Shown here piece by piece: positions 12,801 to 23,724 of a stretch of DNA of 64,000 bases (the stretch's first letter is position 1; the number at the start of each line of letters is the position of its first letter). The notes beneath the pieces are model-generated. The model was not told where the DNA came from. It made no database searches and saw only the letters and a program-made list of their open reading frames with translations. The stretch is from NCBI GenBank assembly GCA_039545355.1, contig BCJJ01000027.1:1-64000 (forward strand), read 5' to 3'. The stretch is from Trichosporon coremiiforme (lineage: Eukaryota; Basidiomycota; Tremellomycetes; Trichosporonales; Trichosporonaceae). The translations under genes were made by a program, and so were the position numbers.

Positions 12801-13719
12801 CCGGCGACGAGTCCTTCGAGCTGAGACGGAACGACTCTGGCGAATCCGTGATGCGCGGCCGGATCGTGTCGTCGTCGCTGCTGTCCCACTGTCCTTGCGC
12901 TGCCCCCTCGTTGGCCAACCGCTTCAGCTCGTTCTTCGCCTTTGTCCTGTTGCCGGCATCCTGGGCGGAGCCTCCGCGGTCTGCCTCGACCATATCGTCG
13001 GGATGTGCGCCCGTGACGGCCGGATCCGCCGCCTTGCCGTGCTTGCCCTCAAACTCGCGCCCGATGTCGAAACTGTCCCCAATCCACTCGGTCGAGAACA
13101 CGCCCTTTGCCTTTTTCTTGGCCGTCTTACTCTTCTTCTTCTTCTTCTTGCGCTGCTTCTTCTTCCTCTTGAGCCACCCCGATTCCACCGTCCCGTCGCT
13201 GTCGGACGTATCTGAGCTGTCGCCAGACGCGACCTCGAACGCCTCGTCCTCGTCCAGCGCGGCCAGGATGCTCTTGCGCTTCACACGGAACTTGTGCAGC
13301 GCCCGCTTTCCTGGCGAATGCGCCCCTGACGCGGACGAGTTCGGAAGACCCAGCAGCGCCTGGTCGCCCAGCATCCGCTTCATCGCCCGCCGCTTCATGT
13401 GGCGCAGGCGTGCGCGCTTCTCCTCCGTCTGGTCGCTGTAGACGTGGGACGCGGGCATGGGCCCGAGGAAGCGCCGCGGGAGAGTGTGCACGCCATGCTG
13501 GGACGCTTGCACCACCGTCGGCGCCGGCTGCACGACACCGTTCGCAATGGCCGACGCGTGGTCGACATGAGCGCCGCGCAGGCGAGACGGCCCCGCCTCG
13601 ACGTTGGCGTCATGTCGGGCGTTGTTGGCGTTGGCGTTCGCGTTCGCGTTCTTCGGGGCGGCGGGTGGCCGTGACGGACCGGAGTCAGCGTTCGGTGCGG
13701 CGGCTGGCATCCCGTACAT
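9817..13719 (-). CDS. Spo71/Mug56-like protein with PH domains
   Basis: Likely a peripheral membrane protein of the Spo71 (budding yeast) and Mug56 (fission yeast) family, which acts in prospore membrane formation; that role need not apply here. The main exon is 10210-13719. A 204-nt intron, 10006-10209, which ends GCTGACACCCAG, leads to a last exon 9817-10005 that completes a PH domain (RDRWIWALNCEKERLARQY). The product is about 1232 aa. Order: disordered N-terminus; a lysine-rich stretch with several KKK runs followed by TEWIGDSFDIGREF near residue 210; a long acidic and Ser/Pro-rich region; a conserved block near 520-620; and a C-terminal PH domain from about 1020. I chose the ATG at 13719, in front of a low-complexity Ala/Pro start; another in-frame ATG lies at 13890. 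Family assignment rests on remembered similarity. Confidence 0.7.
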
Positions 13720-14245
13720 CGTCGTGCGTGGGCTGGCGGTGGCGTGTGCTGGAAGCCGATTGGAAAGAATTTCGAGTGGAAGAAGAGCCTTGTTGCGCGC
13801 CTTCCTTCGTCTGGCAGTCGGGCGATGATGGCGAGGTGGACAGGAACGCACGCAGGGAGGCCCCGCGCCGCCGACGACGGCCTGACACACGCGATCTACA
13901 CGGCGCCATGACGTATGGGCTCTCCCAATCTCCCACTGATATGCTGGCGCACCTCACCGCGATAGTCACGTGATGGTCGAATCTCTTTCCGAAACGAAAG
14001 AGGCGGTAGTCACCGAGGTGTGTGAGGTGTGTGAGGTCCCGGCCGCGCCGGCCGGTGCAGCGCCCACGCCCACCCGGTGGCCCGGGTACGTAGTGTCCGG
14101 CACGTTCTATATCATCGCGCGCGCGACCACGGAGCGTGTGCGCGCTCGCAGTCTCGGCTACTTTGATACTGCCCCAGCGATAACCTTGCGCACTCCAACG
14201 CAGCTACATATCCCTACTTTCTGACACTCGTTTATTTTCTCAACC
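13720..14245. promoter_or_regulatory. Shared divergent promoter region
   Basis: About 526 bp separate the starts of the Spo71-like gene (minus) and the hydrolase gene (plus), so both promoters must lie here, or 355 bp if the PH gene starts at 13890. A TATA-like stretch (TTCTATATC) occurs near 14106. No specific factor site is claimed. Confidence 0.5.
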
Positions 14246-15730
14246 ATGTCACCACAAGAAGCGACTTCGACAATGCAGCGGGTCAAACTCGCCCACTACG
14301 CGCCATACCTCGCCAAGCAGAGCCAGAAACCGACCCCCGTCGTGCCCTGGCGCAACTTCCTCCCCTTCCTCCCTCACCCCGAGAAAACCGCCCCGCCGCA
14401 GCCGCCCCGGCCCCAGCTCCAGCCCCTGCCGAGCGGATGGGAGCGCTCGTTCCACGCCGCGCCGGCCGCATACCCGCGCGAGATCCGGGAGGGCCACGGC
14501 TCCCTCTCAAGGTCATCCCATCCCTATCGCAAGACCCCCATCCCCCCGGAAGAGACCAAGGAGGACAAGGCGAATCGGCTGGCCGAGGAAGTGAACTACT
14601 CGATCGACCAGGAGTATGCCGCGCACCGGTGGAGTATCGACGAGGCTCGCGCGGCCGCGCCAAAGGGGCTCTGGAGCAGCGTCGAGCGCTGGCGCCGCCT
14701 CAAGCCGAGGGGAGGGTACACGCTGGTCGTGACGCACGCAAACGGGCTGCTGAAGGAGCAGTGGCATCCTGCGCTTCTGGACCTGCTGTCGCGCGACCCC
14801 TCTGCGCCGGGAGCCACGTTCGGGACGAACGAGCCCCTGAAGCACCAGAAACCAGTCGAGATCGACGAGGTCTGGCTTATGGACAACACGAACCAGGCCG
14901 GGTCCATGGACCTGAACAGCGGGGCTATTGGCCCCGCGCAGATCTGGGACGACTGTGGGCGCGACGTGCTCTACTTTGTGAAACACGTTCTGCCCGCGCT
15001 GCGTAAAGAGGAGAACGCAGAGTGGCACCTGAAGTACACCGAGGACTCGCCGAGTCGCAAGGTGATCGGCGTCGGCCACTCGATTGGAGGCAACGCGGTT
15101 GTCCAAGCGGCCCACGCGGCCCCGGAACTCTTCGAGGCAGTCTTCCTCGTCGACCCCATGTGCCCTCCCCATCCCGTGACAGAGGAGGAATGGCACCGCG
15201 ACGGCGTGAGCCACTTCAAGTTGTCCGCCGGCGCGCTGAAGCGACGCGACGTCTGGCCCAGCCTCCCGGAGGCGCGGAAACTCATGGCCGGCAACCCGTT
15301 CTACAAGGCGTGGGACCCCGCCGTGTTCGAGCTGTGGCTCAGCCACGGCCTCGTGCCTGTCGATTACAGCAAGCCAGACGGGCAAGTGACGCTCGCGACC
15401 CCGGCCTGGAGCGAGAGCATCTGCTTCACTGAGCCGGCTGGCGAGGCCCGCGGCTGGGACAAACTGCCCTATCTCCCCATGCCTGTCGGCTTCGTCATGG
15501 CCGGCACCGACTTTACGACGTACGGTCCCGAGCTGACGCAGGAGATGGTGTGGCGTCCCCAGAGGCCGCGGAACGAGCGCGTCATGGACGCTGGACACCT
15601 GATCACGCAGGAGAAGCCGCACAAGATCGCCGACGCGCTGTGGCGGTTCCTCACTACGTACACCGCCGGCGAGTGGGGGAAGAACAAGGAGCAGATCCAG
15701 GACGCGTACGCGGCGCAGTCCAAGTTGTAA
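14246..15730 (+). CDS. Alpha/beta hydrolase with peroxisomal C-terminus (Lpx1-like)
   Basis: Single-exon, 494-aa serine hydrolase of the alpha/beta fold. The nucleophile elbow is VGHSIGGNAVV, with Ser at about residue 279. The catalytic His is probably His451 in MDAGHLITQEKP, and an acid residue lies between them (VDPMCPP follows strand 6). A conserved EVWLMDNTNQAGS segment before the elbow is shared with fungal toxin-biosynthesis-type and peroxisomal Lpx1-type hydrolases. The last three residues are SKL, the canonical PTS1 signal, so import into the peroxisome matrix is inferred. Yeast Lpx1 is a peroxisomal triacylglycerol lipase; the substrate here is not known. The gene is divergent from the Spo71-like gene and convergent with COPE, with only 104 bp between their stop codons. 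Confidence 0.88.
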   Translation: MSPQEATSTMQRVKLAHYAPYLAKQSQKPTPVVPWRNFLPFLPHPEKTAPPQPPRPQLQPLPSGWERSFHAAPAAYPREIREGHGSLSRSSHPYRKTPIPPEETKEDKANRLAEEVNYSIDQEYAAHRWSIDEARAAAPKGLWSSVERWRRLKPRGGYTLVVTHANGLLKEQWHPALLDLLSRDPSAPGATFGTNEPLKHQKPVEIDEVWLMDNTNQAGSMDLNSGAIGPAQIWDDCGRDVLYFVKHVLPALRKEENAEWHLKYTEDSPSRKVIGVGHSIGGNAVVQAAHAAPELFEAVFLVDPMCPPHPVTEEEWHRDGVSHFKLSAGALKRRDVWPSLPEARKLMAGNPFYKAWDPAVFELWLSHGLVPVDYSKPDGQVTLATPAWSESICFTEPAGEARGWDKLPYLPMPVGFVMAGTDFTTYGPELTQEMVWRPQRPRNERVMDAGHLITQEKPHKIADALWRFLTTYTAGEWGKNKEQIQDAYAAQSKL

Positions 15731-15834
15731 ATGTGTTGGGAGTGGTTGTAGGCTGGTTAGAGTCATAGAGAATGCATATATACCATATCACTTTTACATC
15801 TAGGGGCGGGCGAACTGGGAGCTGGGCTGGGAGC

Positions 15835-16900
15835 TTACGCCGAGGCAGAGACAAACTTGGCCGCCGCCTCGTCGAACAGAGCGCTCTTCGTGGCCAGGTC
15901 GGACGCCAGCGGGTGCTTCGTGTTGGCGAGCTGGCTGCGGGGGTTAGCTAGATCCATGCCGGGACGCCTCCAGCTTCTATAGAGGTCACCCCCTATGCAG
16001 AGCGGGCAATGGCGTGAATGTGACTCACGCAGCAGCGACATTGTCTCCCAGCGCGGTGGCGACGGCAAGCACGTCCTCGTTGTTCGAGTCCTGACCCTGT
16101 GCGTCAACGATGTCGGCCTTGGCCTCGCTCTCGTGTCCGAGGAGGAGGTGGGCCGCGGCGTGGGCAGCGAGGACGCCCGGCGTCCGTCCTCCGGGAAGCT
16201 GATAAAGCTCCTCATAGTAGTAGTACGCCTGGTGCAAGGGGCGCGCACCGGTTTTGAGTCCGATCCAGGCTTCGACGGCCTGGACGAGCGCGCTGTCGTT
16301 GCCGATAGCCTTGGCGTGGGCGAACGTGCTCTGCGCGAGGTCTCGTCGATCAAGAGAGAGCAGGAGCTGCGTCAGGAGCGCGAGGCACTCGAGGTCGTCG
16401 TGGCCCGCCCCGTCGTTCAGTGTCGCCACGGCCTCCTCCCGCTCGCCCCCCAGGATGAACACGGTTCCAGCGAGCGCACGAACGAGACCCTCGTCACTGC
16501 TGTCCTCTCCCTCGACCTCGAGCACAATGTCGCGCACATTCTCGACGACGTCCTCGGACCCGGTCTGAATGTACTTCGCCAGAGCCTCCGCGGCACGGGC
16601 AGGCGTAGGCGGCACCTCGAGACTGGTGAACGGCGCGAGGACGTTGAGCGCGGCGTCAACCTGCGGCGGGTGAAGGGCAAGGTAAGAGCGCGCGACGTAG
16701 ATCGCACGCTGGAGCGCGGGCTCCTCCGAGCCCGGAGTCAGAGGCTGCGTCGAGGCTTCGTCGATGCAGGCTGGCGTTAGAGCTGACGGTCGACCGTAAA
16801 CTTACCCTTGTAGGCACCTGGTCGTCAGTTTCGTCACAAATGGAAATGACTCACCCTGGTGGAAAAGCTGCTTGACGTGGTATAGCGGGTCGGCGTCCAT
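15835..16900 (-). CDS. SEC28: Coatomer epsilon subunit (epsilon-COP)
   Basis: Subunit of the COPI coat for Golgi-to-ER and intra-Golgi traffic; it stabilises alpha-COP. Exons are 16855-16900, a 12-nt micro-exon 16806-16817, 16029-16770 and 15835-15934. The introns are 37, 35 and 94 nt and every junction keeps frame, giving 299 aa, the usual family length. The micro-exon supplies the end of HQGAYKACIDEAS, a conserved epsilon-COP N-terminal motif, which is the main evidence that it is real. The rest is an alpha-solenoid of TPR-like helices (AHAAAHLLLGHESEA, LDEAAAKFVSA). The start is MDADPLYHVKQLFHQ. Its stop codon is 104 bp from that of the hydrolase on the other strand. Confidence 0.93.
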
Positions 16901-17190
16901 GGTGCTCGTTGCTGCTTGAGTGAAGTGTCGAGGAAGCCGGACGTGGCCCTCATGTCGTCGCGACAACATGGCGCGCGTGGAGGTTCAGGTCACATTTGCT
17001 TCCGCTCGCTCGGCGTTCTTCATTGTCACTGTAAGTGCTAACCGTGGTGCAGATCTCGACGCTGCGATGCTCCGCTAGTAGAGAAAAATCATGCGACGTG
17101 ATGCATAGTTACATGGACATGCCGGAACTACTCGGCAGGAGAACCCAACATCTATAACGGGTTCATCGAATCTCCTAAAACATCTGATCT

Positions 17191-18618
17191 CTACTCGTCG
17201 TCCTCGTCGTCCGACTGCTCCTCGAGGAAGCGCACGAGCGCCTCGGTGACCTTGAGGAAGTGCTGCTTGCCCTGGGGCTTTGCACCCTTGCTGTGCCAGT
17301 AGATGATGGCCTGGTCGCTGACGCAGTCCTCGTTGTAGAGGACCTTGACGAGCTGGGGGAACGCCTTCATGACGCGCGTGTCGGTGTAGCAGAACACCTG
17401 GACAGTGTTCAGGATGCCGACCTCAGCCTTGGCACCGTTGCAGAAGGGCTCGAGGGTGGGGGCGAGCTTCTGGGCGTACGCGACGACGTCCTTCTCGAGC
17501 TCGTTGGGGCGGCCCGACCAGTCGAACGCGGCCATCCAGCCGAGCCAGATCCACTCGCAAAGATCGGCCTCAGGCACAGGGCGCTCAGCCTGCTGGGCCT
17601 TGAGGGACTCGACAATCTGCTCGTTCGACTCCTCGTCGTTGATCATACGCGCGATAGCCTGGACAGTCTGGTCCTTGGTCTCCGATAAGGCGACCTTGGC
17701 GTACCAGTCGACGATCTGGGGGAGCTTCTGCTCCTTGAAGTAGTCATCGAGGTGCTTCTTGTCGCGGATCTGGTTGGGGAAAACGGCAAGAATGTCACGG
17801 AGGCCGGAGCGGCGGAGAGTCGCAGCAAGGTGGTCGATCGACTGCTTCGACAGGTAGGTGCGGAAGAACTCGGTGAGGAAGTGGAGACCGACCTTGTCCT
17901 TGACGACGTGGTCCTTGGACAGCGAGGTCAGACACTTGGGGTTGATCTGGCCTTCAGTAACGAGGAGGGCGACACCCTCGGCGAGCTTGGAGCGCTGCTC
18001 CTCGGTCCACTTGGGGAGGTAGCCGAGAATGTGGGGGAGGAAAGTGTCCTCGAGAGGGCGCTGGAGGTAGCGGTAGCGCTGAATGACGCGCTGGAGAACC
18101 TCAACAATGCCCGTCACGGGGTTCCAGCCGCCGAGGTTCTCATCGTCGGCAGGTTGGAGGAGGTAGACGGGGGAGCGCTTGTCGTCGAGGTAGGAGCCAC
18201 CGGGCTGCAGGAGACCTCCGGCGAAGAGGATCTCGAAGAGCTGGTCAGCGTACTTGAGGAACTCGAGAGTGGTTCCGGCCTGGACAAGCTTGGTCACGAG
18301 AGCGTCCGAGGTGGGGGGAGTAGGGACGAGCGCGAGGTGAAGGAGGAGAGAGTCACGGAAGGCTGAATGTTAGCGATCTTATCGAACAATGCCCACATTG
18401 GCTCCAAGCATCGCAGGTACGTCATGAGCGAGTCCATACGACTTGCCCGCCATCCCAGCAGCCATCCTGGACATGCTTATCGACTAACCTTCAGGCTCGA
18501 ACTTGGCAGTAGCCTTAGCCTGGCCCTTGCGCTGCCTGATCCTCACTCCCGTGAGAGTCGGCTTGGCCGCAGCACCGCTGGCATTACCGGGAGTGTTCGA
18601 AGTAGGCGTGTGAGACAT
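17191..18618 (-). CDS. eIF5-mimic protein, BZW family, W2 domain
   Basis: Translation regulator that binds eIF2 and eIF3 through its W2 domain and competes with eIF5, tightening start-codon choice in the systems studied. Exon 1 is 18489-18618 and exon 2 is 17191-18362; the 126-nt intron 18363-18488 (GTTAGT to CTAACATTCAG) gives 433 aa, close to animal BZW1/BZW2. Diagnostic signs are a short basic N-terminus (RIRQRKGQAKATAKFEPE), then the block YLDDKRSPVYLLQPADDE, a HEAT-like middle, and a C-terminal W2/MIF4G-like domain ending in an aromatic and acidic tail (AIIYWHSKGAKPQGKQ, then EEQSDDEDDE). The start MSHTPTSNTPG is the ATG nearest the conserved basic segment; an upstream in-frame extension is possible. 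This family is missing from baker's yeast. Confidence 0.92.
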
Positions 18619-19868
18619 GCAATGGAAGAAGGGGTGCTTGCTTGTTTCCGAAGGGAAGAGGGGACCGAGACGAGCTGAACGAGCGGCAAGAAGACTGGGT
18701 CGAGGCGATGGTGACTGAGCGTCAGACTGCTCGTCGCCGCCAGCAATGACATTAGAGCGCAAGTACTGTGGCCAGCCCTTACGAGCCACGTGAGAAACGC
18801 CGAGACGTGTGGCAGAATTCGCCGCAGACTAGGGCATGGACCATTTTCTGCGTAGACGATATGCATGACTCCCACGTCTGTGTTGCTTGGACCGCTCCCA
18901 TGCCTGCGAGTGACATGCAGTAGGATTGGTAGCGGAGTTCGAATGTGTAGAAGCCTGAGAAGTCGCAAAGACCGACGGTGAAGTGTCGATCCCTTCCGTC
19001 TTCTGGTGGCGGAATGCGTTCTCGTTGATCACATCGTTCACCATCAGCAGTTGGCTTCGAAGTGCTCGGTGGTGAGCTGCAAATAAGGAGACAGTCGACT
19101 GTTCTGAGTAATAAAGTATTACTTCTGACTTCTGGTGATTAAGAGCACCGGTTATGCTTCGCTGAGCCAAGTTCACTATTGTTCTCTTCGATCTCAGCCG
19201 AGCTCTGTTTACAGTTCCCGGCCCGAGTGCCGGAAAAGGAACGCATGTCGATGCTTCGCGATGTGTGCACGTCCAGTGACTTCATACTGACTGGGAGCAC
19301 GCTGCGTCGAACAAGGTATGTCTGCAAGGTCCACATTCGGTGTCGCCCATCAAGACAGAGCCTTCGCCTTACCATCGCGACAGGGCGCGCTCGGCGACGA
19401 CATACGCCGACGCGGTCAGTCTCGGCCCGAAGAGTCCTCCACAAACGTAGCCTTATGACAAGCTAAGATCAAGGACGGTTGGCTGAATGTTTTTGGGGTG
19501 TGAGCGAGCGACGAATGCATAGTACGACAATACAAGTGCCCAGACGAGCAGTACCTGCCAAGGAGAAAGTGGCATATCTGCGACCGACTCTGTCATCCCA
19601 CAGCAAGAGCAGACATCCTATAAACCACCATATGGCTAAGGACGCCACTACCTCTCACAAGGCATTCATGCACTCAGAGGTTACTGCATAGTGAAGCTTA
19701 CATGTGTACTGTGGTGCGGTAAACGCGACGCCACGTGCCACCGTGGGCATCCAATTTGCCACCCGGGGTCAGTCACGGTTCGCATCGCGTCATTGCCGCT
19801 GTTGACCGATCAGCCTGCTGTTTCCATCCATTCACCATCATCACCGCACATGAGTAGGCCAAGCAGCG
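18619..19868. other. Intergenic region between BZW and ATG9
   Basis: About 1.25 kb with no supportable gene. It must contain the promoters of the BZW gene (left, minus strand) and ATG9 (right, plus strand). Short open frames on both strands show no family resemblance. No tRNA or repeat seen. Confidence 0.6.
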
Positions 19869-22814
19869 ATGCCTTCGCCCCCGACCAACTCCCTTCTCAA
19901 CCTCCTCAACCCGTATGGGTCGCAGCTCCCAGAGCGCCCCGACCGGCACGACGACAGTGACGAGCGAGATAACGATAACGACCCTGACTCGCCCTCGAAC
20001 TTACTCCTGGCTGAGCTGCAGGCCTCGTCATCGGCCACGCCGCGACGTACGCCGCGCCCGCCGCCAGCCATCCGCGAACCATCCGGCTCGGGGCCATCGA
20101 CCGCTGCCGCCATGGCGGATGCGATCGGCTCCAGCAGTGACGAGGAACCGCCGCGTTCGGTCGTGTACGGCGCAGGGTCGCCAGCGAAACCGGTCGGTCT
20201 CGCCGTCGCGGCCGGTCTGAAGCCAGGTCCGCGACGATGGGCCGACAAGTCGCGCTCCCCCGGGCCATTCAGGCGACAGCCAGACTCGGCGTCCACGTCG
20301 CCGTCACACTCACCGACACACTCCCAGCCGTCATCGCCGCCGCACTCGACATCAACGGAGGACTCGCCGCTCGACGACACGCCGACCGCCGGCCGCTTCG
20401 CGGGCTACAACGACCTGCCAGAGCAGCCGCTGATCTCGGCGTCTCGGTCCGGTGGACGAAAGAAGCGCGGCCAGCATGTGTACCACAGCGTCGCCGCCGA
20501 CCCGGAGCCAGAACGACGACGAGCAGTCACTCCCGTCAGCAAGCGAGGCTTGAGCGGGCACGAGAAGGCGCTGTGGAAGTGGACCAACGTCGACGACCTC
20601 GATCAGTTCCTCCACGAGGTGTATCTGTACTATGAGGGCAAAGGGTTCTGGTGCATCGCGCTGAGCGAGGTACTAGGTCTTCTGTGAGTGACACAAGACA
20701 GCTAGGTAGTTCAGATAAGGCAACTGACCTCAGCACGACGTTCTTCGTCCTGGGCTTCTCGACGTTCCTCGTCTCGTGCATCGACTACTCGCGCCTTGGC
20801 CGGTTTGCGCATACAACCGGGCGACTCGAAGACGTGCTCATCCCGCAATGCATCACGCGGAAGACGGTCACTCACATCCTCTTCCTCGTCGTCATCGCCG
20901 CTTTCCTCGTGATCAAGCTGCTCGGATTCGTCGCGCGCGTGCCCCGCCTCATTGACATGTACCGGTTCTACACGTACCTGCTCAAGATTGAGGACGTGAG
21001 TTTTTGTCTGCTCGGGTTTCACTGATCCCAGTCGGACATCCAGACGCTACCCTGGCCCGAGATCGTGAAGCGCATTGGCGAGATCCGCAACGAGAACCCG
21101 CTCACGTCGCTCGGCAACGGCGGCGGCACAGCGCTGCAGGACTTTCTCGGCAACGAGCGCGTCAGCAAGGTCAAGCTTGACGCGCATGACATCGCCAAGT
21201 GAGTAACAGCTCCTCTTGCGATACGTGTAGCTGACCTCAGCCGCATCCTTCGGCGCGAGAACTACTTCATCGCGCTCTTCAACAAAGACGTGCTCGACCT
21301 GCGTGCGCGCCTGCCCATTCCGAAGCGGCTGGTGCACCTCATTCCGCCCTCGCTGATCACACGGCAGTCGGAGCTGCCTCGGCAGGCCGGCGACGAGCAG
21401 GAGCGCTTCTACCTGACCTTCGGCGGAAACGTGCTGACCCGCGCGCTGGAGCAGAACCTGCGCTTCGTCATCGTCTCGTATTTCTTCGACGCCCACGGGC
21501 GCGTCAAGCCAGAGATGGTGCAGGGCCGCGGGCGGAAAGACCTGGTGGGTCAGCTGCGCCGGCGCTTCCAGCAGATGGGCGTCATCAATGCGCTCTGTGC
21601 TCCGTTCATCGTCGTCTACGTCCTCATTTACTCCTTCTTCCGCTACTTCCAGGAGCTGAAGGAGCACCCCGCCACTCTCGGTGGACGGCAGTACACGCTC
21701 TTCGCGAGGTACAAGTTCCGCGAATTCAACGAGCTCCCGCACCTCCTGAACCGGCGACTGGACGAGGGGTACGAGGTCGCCAAGGAGTACATCGACCAGT
21801 TCCCGAAGCAGCGCACTGCTCTCGTCATGAAGTAAGCTGTTTCGCCTTCACTAGCTGACAATCAGGTTCGTCGCGTTCGTCGCTGGCTCGTTCGCCGCCG
21901 TCCTCATCGCTGCTGGAATGGTGCATCCCGAGCTCCTGTCCAACTTCGAGCTGAGTCCGCACCGCACGCTCCTGTGGTACCTCGGAGTGTTCGGAGTGAT
22001 CCTCGCGGTAGCCCGCGGGATGATTCCGCCGGACAACCACGCCTTCGACCCAGCGCGGCACATGCAGGAGGTGATCCACTACACGCACTACTGCCCCGAC
22101 AGCTGGCGCGGGCAACTGCACTCTCAGGTAGTGCTGGCGCAGTTCGGCGTGCTGTTCCAGTTGAAACTCATGATCTTCGCGCAGGAATTGCTCGGCGTAC
22201 TCCTGACGCCGTTTATCCTGCTCTTCTCGCTGCCGCAATGTGCCGAGGCGCTCATCGACTTCTTCCGCGAGAACTCGATCCACGTCGAGGACCTCGGGTA
22301 CGTGTGCTCCTTTGCCGTGTTCGACTTTAAGCGCGACGGCAATGTCGGCGCGCCGGCTACTGCTGGCCGGGAGGGAACATTGGCCGAGCATGTCTCGCCT
22401 GAGCGGCCGTTAAGCCGGAACAGGAAGGGAAGGAGGACCTTCACGGACGCCAAGATGGAGCAGTCGGTGCTCCACTTCAAGCACGCGCACCCTGACTGGC
22501 AGCCCATGGACCCCGGCGCGTCGCTCTTCCTCGACCGCGCTATGGCGAATGAGCCCCGCCACAGTGCTCAGCCAGGCGGCGCACTCGGCATGTCTGGTGT
22601 CTCGGGACTCAGCATGGGCGGCCGATCCCCTGACAGCAAGTTCCACCTCCACAGCAGCCTGGCGCCGATCCCGGGCGAGGAGGACGAGAGTGACGGCGAA
22701 GCGGAGCAGATGGGGTGGAATCGCCAAGTCGACGTCTCGGACACGGTGCGGAAGGACCCAGGTCTTCTGCGCGATGCGGGCGTCATCCTGCGCCAGGTCC
22801 GGGACCAGTTCTAG
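19869..22814 (+). CDS. ATG9: Autophagy scramblase Atg9
   Basis: Multi-pass membrane protein carried on Golgi-derived vesicles that seed the phagophore; it scrambles lipids during autophagosome growth. Exons are 19869-20683, 20734-20995, 21032-21198, 21241-21831 and 21866-22814; introns of 34-50 nt all keep frame and give 927 aa. The first 200 residues are Ser/Pro-rich and probably phosphorylated. The conserved core begins ALWKWTNVDDLDQFLHEVY and continues through TTFFVLGFSTFLVSCIDY, LPWPEIVKRIGEI, an NYFIALFNKDVL segment and LLSNFELSPHRTLLWYLGV, with several hydrophobic helices. PYSTM-like and cytosolic tail segments end near KHAHPDWQP. The gene is convergent with SBH1. Family assignment is firm. 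Confidence 0.95.
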
Positions 22815-23003
22815 GATAGAATCAAGAGTAGATAGCGAATCGAAGTAGAGGAAGTCTTCAGAAGATTCCTCCTGTTGTAAGCATAACACTGTCGATGTGA
22901 CCTGCGTGGTTAAAGGTTGTCAATGAGCGACAGACGTCTGCTAGATTCCTACATGCATGACAACCGTCCAAATCTATTAAGAGTAAGCTTAGCTGGGGTG
23001 GTT

Positions 23004-23724
23004 TTACTTGGACGCAAACGCGCGAACAATCTTGGCGGCGATGTGGAGGAAGAAGATGGAGGCGATGAACGAGAGTGCGAGAACGATGACGACGAAGGGG
23101 TCACTGGGGGGTTAGCTCACAGCCTCGGCAAAGCTTGGGCGCTGCGGACGGCGAGTGGCCTCTACGCGGCGCTGGTAAACTTACACCTTGAGACCAGCCT
23201 CGCCAGAGTCGGTGTAGAGCTTCATCATGGTCGAGCTTGATCCACCGGCGCCGGCGGCGCGGGCAGACGAGGGACGGGGCGCGGCGGGGGCATGGCGGCT
23301 GCGGTTGGTTCACGGCAAAAAGGAATGTAAACCATGTCGTTAAGACATCGAGGGAAGACAGATAAGACGGACAGTGAGGTAGCGGGGAGGACGGCACCGA
23401 GGAAGAACCATGTCAGCAGCTGATACGAAAAGCACCGGATCTACTCACCGGACGGCGTTGGCTCCAGGAGGGCGGGCGACGGCGAAGGCGGAAGAGGCGC
23501 CGCCGGCGGGAGAGGATGGGCGTTTGTCGTCGGCCTGATGTTAGCTCTCCAAGAAGCGCTTAACAGCTCGGTGGTCGACCTCCACAAATGTCGCTTTCGA
23601 GAGTCCAAATCTAGTTATGCGCAGGTTCCCGGCCCGCGATCTGCGCTTCCTCGATGCAGAAGTAATTGCCAGCAACCATGCTCTCGGAGCCGCAAGGTGG
23701 AGGATGAGCACGAGTACTCACCAT
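23004..23724 (-). CDS. SBH1: Sec61 beta subunit of the ER translocon
   Basis: Tail-anchored small subunit of the Sec61 protein-conducting channel. Four coding exons: 23722-23724 (the ATG alone), 23449-23534, 23185-23298 and 23004-23103, giving exactly 100 aa. The family signature is clear: ARAAGAGGSSSTMMKLYTD, then GLKV before DPFVVIVLALSFIASIFF, the single C-terminal membrane helix. The start codon is directly followed by a GTGAGT donor and a 187-nt intron ending CTAACATCAG, so the second residue (Ala of ADDKRPSS) begins exon 2. No other ATG precedes the conserved linker, apart from the internal Met-Met before KLYTD, which would leave only the anchor region. Introns 2 and 3 are 150 and 81 nt. 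Convergent with ATG9. Confidence 0.9.

Noticed and set aside
13720..13890. N-terminal extension of the Spo71-like protein from the ATG at 13890
   Set aside because: It is possible, but the added 57 residues are Arg/Pro-rich and the promoter space to the divergent gene would shrink. The ATG at 13719 was preferred, without certainty.
14513..15766. 417-codon open frame on the - strand
   Set aside because: It is a shadow of the hydrolase gene, created by GC-biased third positions, with no recognisable domain.
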